This document shows positions 24,628 to 25,598 of a DNA stretch of 25,598 nucleotides, piece after piece. How positions within the stretch are numbered: position 1 is the stretch's first letter; each line of letters opens with the position of its first letter. The stretch lies in the NCBI GenBank assembly GCA_037968835.1, contig JBBKWG010000033.1:1-25598 (forward strand), read 5' to 3'. The notes below the pieces were generated by a model. It worked only from the letters and a program-made list of their open reading frames with translations, was not told where the DNA came from and searched no databases. A program made the position numbers and the translations under genes. Source of the stretch: JBBKWG01 sp037968835 (GTDB lineage: Bacteria; Pseudomonadota; Alphaproteobacteria; Rhodobacterales; Rhodobacteraceae).

Positions 24628-25137
24628 TCAGCTCTCGGAGAGAGCGACTTTCATGTCCTTGACCAGATAGATGGTCTCGCCGTCGGCCTCTACCCGTCCG
24701 TCCGCCACGCCCATCGTCAGGCGGCGCGTCTGGATCGCCTTGGTGAAATCGACGTAATAAGTCAGCATCTTGCGGTCCGGTCGGACCATGCCGGTGAGCT
24801 TCACCTCGCCAACGCCCAGCGCATAGCCGCGCCCTTGCCAGCCGCGCCATCCGAGATTGAAGCCGGTCAACTGCCACAGACCGTCAAGGCCAAGGCAGCC
24901 GGGCATGATCGGGTTGCCGGGGAAGTGGCAATCGAAAAACCAGAGGTCCGGCGTGATGTCGAATTCGGCAACCACATGGCCCTTGCCGTGCTCGCCGCCG
25001 TCTTCAGAGATGTCAGTAATCCGGTCCATCATAAGCATCGGCGGTTCGGGAAGCTGGGCGTTGCCGGGACCGAACAATTCGCCGCGCGCACACGCCAGAA
25101 GCGCATCGCGATCAAATGATTTTGGATATTCACCCAT
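24628..25137 (-). CDS. fabA: FabA, 3-hydroxydecanoyl-ACP dehydratase/isomerase
   Basis: 169 residues from ATG 25135-25137. The hot-dog fold dehydratase has catalytic His71 (FFDCHFPGNPIMPG) and Asp85 (CLGLDGLWQ), equivalent to E. coli His70 and Asp84. It dehydrates 3-hydroxydecanoyl-ACP and isomerises trans-2 to cis-3-decenoyl-ACP, the entry to unsaturated fatty acids. An open frame to 25260 precedes it, but FabA proteins begin at MGEYPKSFDR. It leads the operon fabA-fabB-fabI and diverges from irr across about 160 bp that must hold both promoters. Confidence 0.97.
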   Translation of the reverse strand: MGEYPKSFDRDALLACARGELFGPGNAQLPEPPMLMMDRITDISEDGGEHGKGHVVAEFDITPDLWFFDCHFPGNPIMPGCLGLDGLWQLTGFNLGWRGWQGRGYALGVGEVKLTGMVRPDRKMLTYYVDFTKAIQTRRLTMGVADGRVEADGETIYLVKDMKVALSES

Positions 25138-25248
25138 GCAGCGCTGCCCCCTACGGTCTCTTTTGAACTCCGGCCCTTGTCCTTTGCATACCAAAGCCGC
25201 CGAGACGGACGCAAGGGCAACAGCCATTTGTGACAATACCCGGAAGGA

Positions 25249-25290
25249 TTGGATTTCCAATTGAAACTACGGGGCTACGCGCCCTATATT
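25249..25290 (+). promoter_or_regulatory. Probable irr promoter with inverted repeat
   Basis: TTGAAA (25261-25266) and TATATT (25285-25290) are 18 bp apart, a plausible sigma70 promoter. Directly upstream, TTGGA-TT-TCCAA (25249-25260) is a small perfect inverted repeat that could be an operator. The predicted transcription start is about 25297, next to the first ATG. Confidence 0.5.
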
Positions 25291-25297
25291 CCAATCA

Positions 25298-25598
25298 ATG
25301 AAAGTATTGGCGGACATGAACGACACGTTGCACGAGAATGGCGCAGAGTGGCTTGCGGGTGCAGGTCTCAGGCCGACGCGGCAGCGTGTGGCGCTGGCGG
25401 CTTTGTTGGTCGGGGACGGAAATCACCGTCATGTGACGGCGGAAAGCCTGCACGCGGCAAGCCAGGATGCGGGCGAACAGGTGTCGCTGGCGACCGTCTA
25501 CAACACGTTGCGCGCGTTCTGCGAAGCCGGAATTCTTCAGGAAGTCATGGTCGATGGATCGAAAAGCTATTTCGACACCCGCACCGATGATCATCCGC
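25298..25598 (+). CDS. irr: Irr, Fur-family iron response regulator (partial, runs off window)
   Basis: The first about 100 residues are present; the 3' end lies past 25598. They show the Fur-family winged helix with the Irr pattern: GLRPTRQRVALAALL, HRHVTAESLHAAS, VSLATVYNTLRAFCEAGIL and VDGSKSYFDTRTDDHP. Irr is active at low iron; it represses iron-storage, export and heme-related genes and is degraded on binding heme. Divergence from fabA is a common arrangement in Rhodobacterales. The start may be 25298 or 25316; the promoter lies so close that 25298 would be almost leaderless. mbfA in this window carries a likely Irr site. Confidence 0.9.
   Translation, partial: MKVLADMNDTLHENGAEWLAGAGLRPTRQRVALAALLVGDGNHRHVTAESLHAASQDAGEQVSLATVYNTLRAFCEAGILQEVMVDGSKSYFDTRTDDHP

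Overview
The window is ordinary, gene-dense chromosome from an alphaproteobacterium, most likely a Rhodobacterales (Roseobacter-type) species. The evidence is the 16S rRNA sequence, the fabA-fabB-fabI operon divergent from irr, an MbfA-type ferritin-like iron exporter, a GTTC-N7-GTTC LexA box, a class III alcohol dehydrogenase, DUF1194 and I78 proteins, and high G+C coding sequence. I see no prophage, insertion sequence, CRISPR array, tRNA or obvious genomic island. The interest lies in regulatory sites and altered gene neighbourhoods.

Layout. 1-344 is the 5' part of a 16S rRNA gene on the minus strand, cut by the window edge. Upstream of it lie a leader with a boxA-like element and hairpins, and a strong sigma70-type promoter at 729-757. 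930-3706 (minus) holds an MFS transporter and msrP-msrQ, which repair periplasmic methionine sulfoxide. 3903-5558 (minus) is imuB, a mutasome protein with its own LexA box but with no imuA or dnaE2 beside it. 5847-6813 has an outer-membrane barrel protein with a terminator and an I78 inhibitor lipoprotein. 6913-9875 (plus) runs class III alcohol dehydrogenase, a secreted SecD-head-like protein, a ClpP-like protease and a NYN-LOTUS putative RNase. 9885-11664 has a TetR regulator and the iron exporter mbfA, divergently transcribed and each with a visible operator. 11696-15413 contains phoH and miaB (minus), usually close neighbours but here separated by an ArsR-SRPBCC fusion gene and an orphan Flp-like pilin. 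15528-20792 carries a glycosyltransferase-like protein, a second MFS transporter, a zinc-peptidase-like lipoprotein, a 2-hydroxyacid dehydrogenase, an SH3 protein and a DUF1194 protein. 21064-22485 has a VOC protein behind a SoxR-like operator, then a DedA protein with a small membrane protein. 22591-25137 is fabA-fabB-fabI (minus), and irr starts at about 25298 and runs off the edge.

How the parts connect. Two iron-linked genes are present, irr and mbfA, and mbfA carries an Irr-box-like palindrome next to its start, so the regulator and a probable target lie about 15 kb apart. Stress-response sites recur: LexA at imuB, a SoxR-like site at the VOC gene, and an unexplained palindrome upstream of msrPQ. 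Fatty-acid synthesis (fabAFI-type unsaturated branch plus enoyl reductase) forms the clearest operon. Several starts are not ATG (mbfA GTG, phoH TTG, the peptidase TTG, dedA GTG).
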